A stretch of DNA of 64,000 bases, from the NCBI RefSeq assembly GCF_004138285.1, contig NZ_SCFN01000015.1:62001-126000 (forward strand). The letters are read 5' to 3'. Of this stretch, positions 63,744 through 64,000 are shown one piece after another. How positions within the stretch are numbered: position 1 is the first letter of the stretch; each line of letters begins with the position of its first letter. Source of the stretch: Gottfriedia acidiceleris (GTDB lineage: Bacteria; Bacillota; Bacilli; Bacillales; Bacillaceae_G). The position numbers were made by a program, and so were the translations under genes. Under the pieces are notes generated by a model. The model was given only the letters and a program-made list of their open reading frames with translations, was not told the DNA's origin and searched no databases.

Positions 63744-63776
63744 AAAAAATACTACCTATAGAAAAAGGTAGTATTT
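63744..63776 (-). terminator. Terminator of selO
   Basis: ATACTACCT/AGGTAGTAT, followed by TTTTTTT on the minus strand. Confidence 0.85.
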
Positions 63777-63802
63777 GTACTATAAAAAATATAAGAATAT
63801 AA

Positions 63803-64000
63803 TCAGGTACCACAGAAAGTCTGATAAGGACGATCCGGGTCAGGAGGTAGTGTACAATAATTTATCTGTTCTTTCGATTCAATAAAAGGATTAGAAAGTA
63901 CTTTAAGCAATTTCTCCATCACGCTATAATCTCCGTTCTCTACCGCTGCTTCTAGTGCTTCTTCTACGCGATGATTTCTTGGGATTACGGTTGGATTGTT
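63803..64000 (-). CDS. selO: C-terminal end of protein adenylyltransferase SelO (YdiU/UPF0061)
   Basis: Only the last 65 codons are inside the window; the start is beyond the right edge. The segment [20 protein letters not shown], then [12 protein letters not shown] and the C-terminal [14 protein letters not shown] with the conserved Cys, is diagnostic of SelO, a pseudokinase-fold enzyme that AMPylates proteins under redox control. Confidence 0.92.
   Translation of the reverse strand, partial: NNPTVIPRNHRVEEALEAAVENGDYSVMEKLLKVLSNPFIESKEQINYCTLPPDPDRPYQTFCGT

Overview
The window is low-GC, AT-rich chromosomal DNA of an endospore-forming Bacillaceae-type Firmicute. The evidence is a spoVR homologue, a sleB-ypeB germination pair, strong Bacillus-type Shine-Dalgarno sequences, CcpA (cre) sites, a ysfB-ysfC-ysfD-like glycolate oxidase cluster, an RRNPP regulator with its signal-peptide gene, and a GC-rich interspersed palindrome of a type common in Bacillaceae. 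The species cannot be fixed from the sequence alone. No rRNA, tRNA, CRISPR array or complete mobile element was seen.

Layout. 0-6 kb: start of an InhA-like metalloprotease, an orphan RpiR regulator, a large Vpr/lactocepin-like S8 protease, and a 20-bp tandem array. 6-19 kb: VOC protein; an RpiR regulator, MalX-type PTS IIBC and MalY/PatB-type lyase group; an MFS transporter; truA; a CdaR-like regulator with glcD-glcF; and a secreted protein with three Ig-like repeats. 18.5-24.8 kb: an accessory stretch with spoVR, an anion permease, a small secreted protein, short palindromic repeats, a 69-bp MITE-like palindrome beside a truncated VOC gene, and an IS110 transposase relic. 24.8-33.9 kb: a cell-wall amino-sugar salvage locus. 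34-46 kb: mostly single genes with their own terminators, including an M20 amidohydrolase, DUF2935 protein, LuxR- and LysR-type regulators, a small HTH gene behind a possible leader-peptide attenuator, a FusB-type protein, TerC, MarR-GNAT fusion, methyltransferase and ABC exporter. 46-51 kb: an RND efflux pump, then an RRNPP regulator overlapping a Phr-like peptide gene. 51-55.4 kb: a chitobiose/cellobiose-type PTS operon with GH4 hydrolase and ChbG. 55.8-64 kb: ypeB-sleB, an LTA-synthase-like protein, a glycosyltransferase fusion with a small coiled-coil protein, a DMT transporter and the end of selO.

How the genes may work together. The 24.8-33.9 kb locus holds the parts to import a cell-wall disaccharide through a lactose/cellobiose-family PTS. 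MupG or the GH4 enzyme would split it, the NagK-like kinase would rephosphorylate free sugar, AnmK would phosphorylate anhydro-MurNAc, and MurQ would convert MurNAc-6-phosphate to GlcNAc-6-phosphate. The RpiR regulator, a cre site and two candidate operators suggest local and catabolite control. The second PTS operon is a paralogous module, probably for chitobiose. Secreted proteases, the RRNPP peptide system and the chitin and muropeptide genes fit a scavenging, sporulating life style.

The strongest candidates for something undescribed are a 30-codon ORF with a near-perfect ribosome-binding site at 39.77 kb, whose sequence can form mutually exclusive hairpins controlling the next gene's ribosome-binding site, and the RRNPP/peptide cassette at 49.6-51.0 kb.
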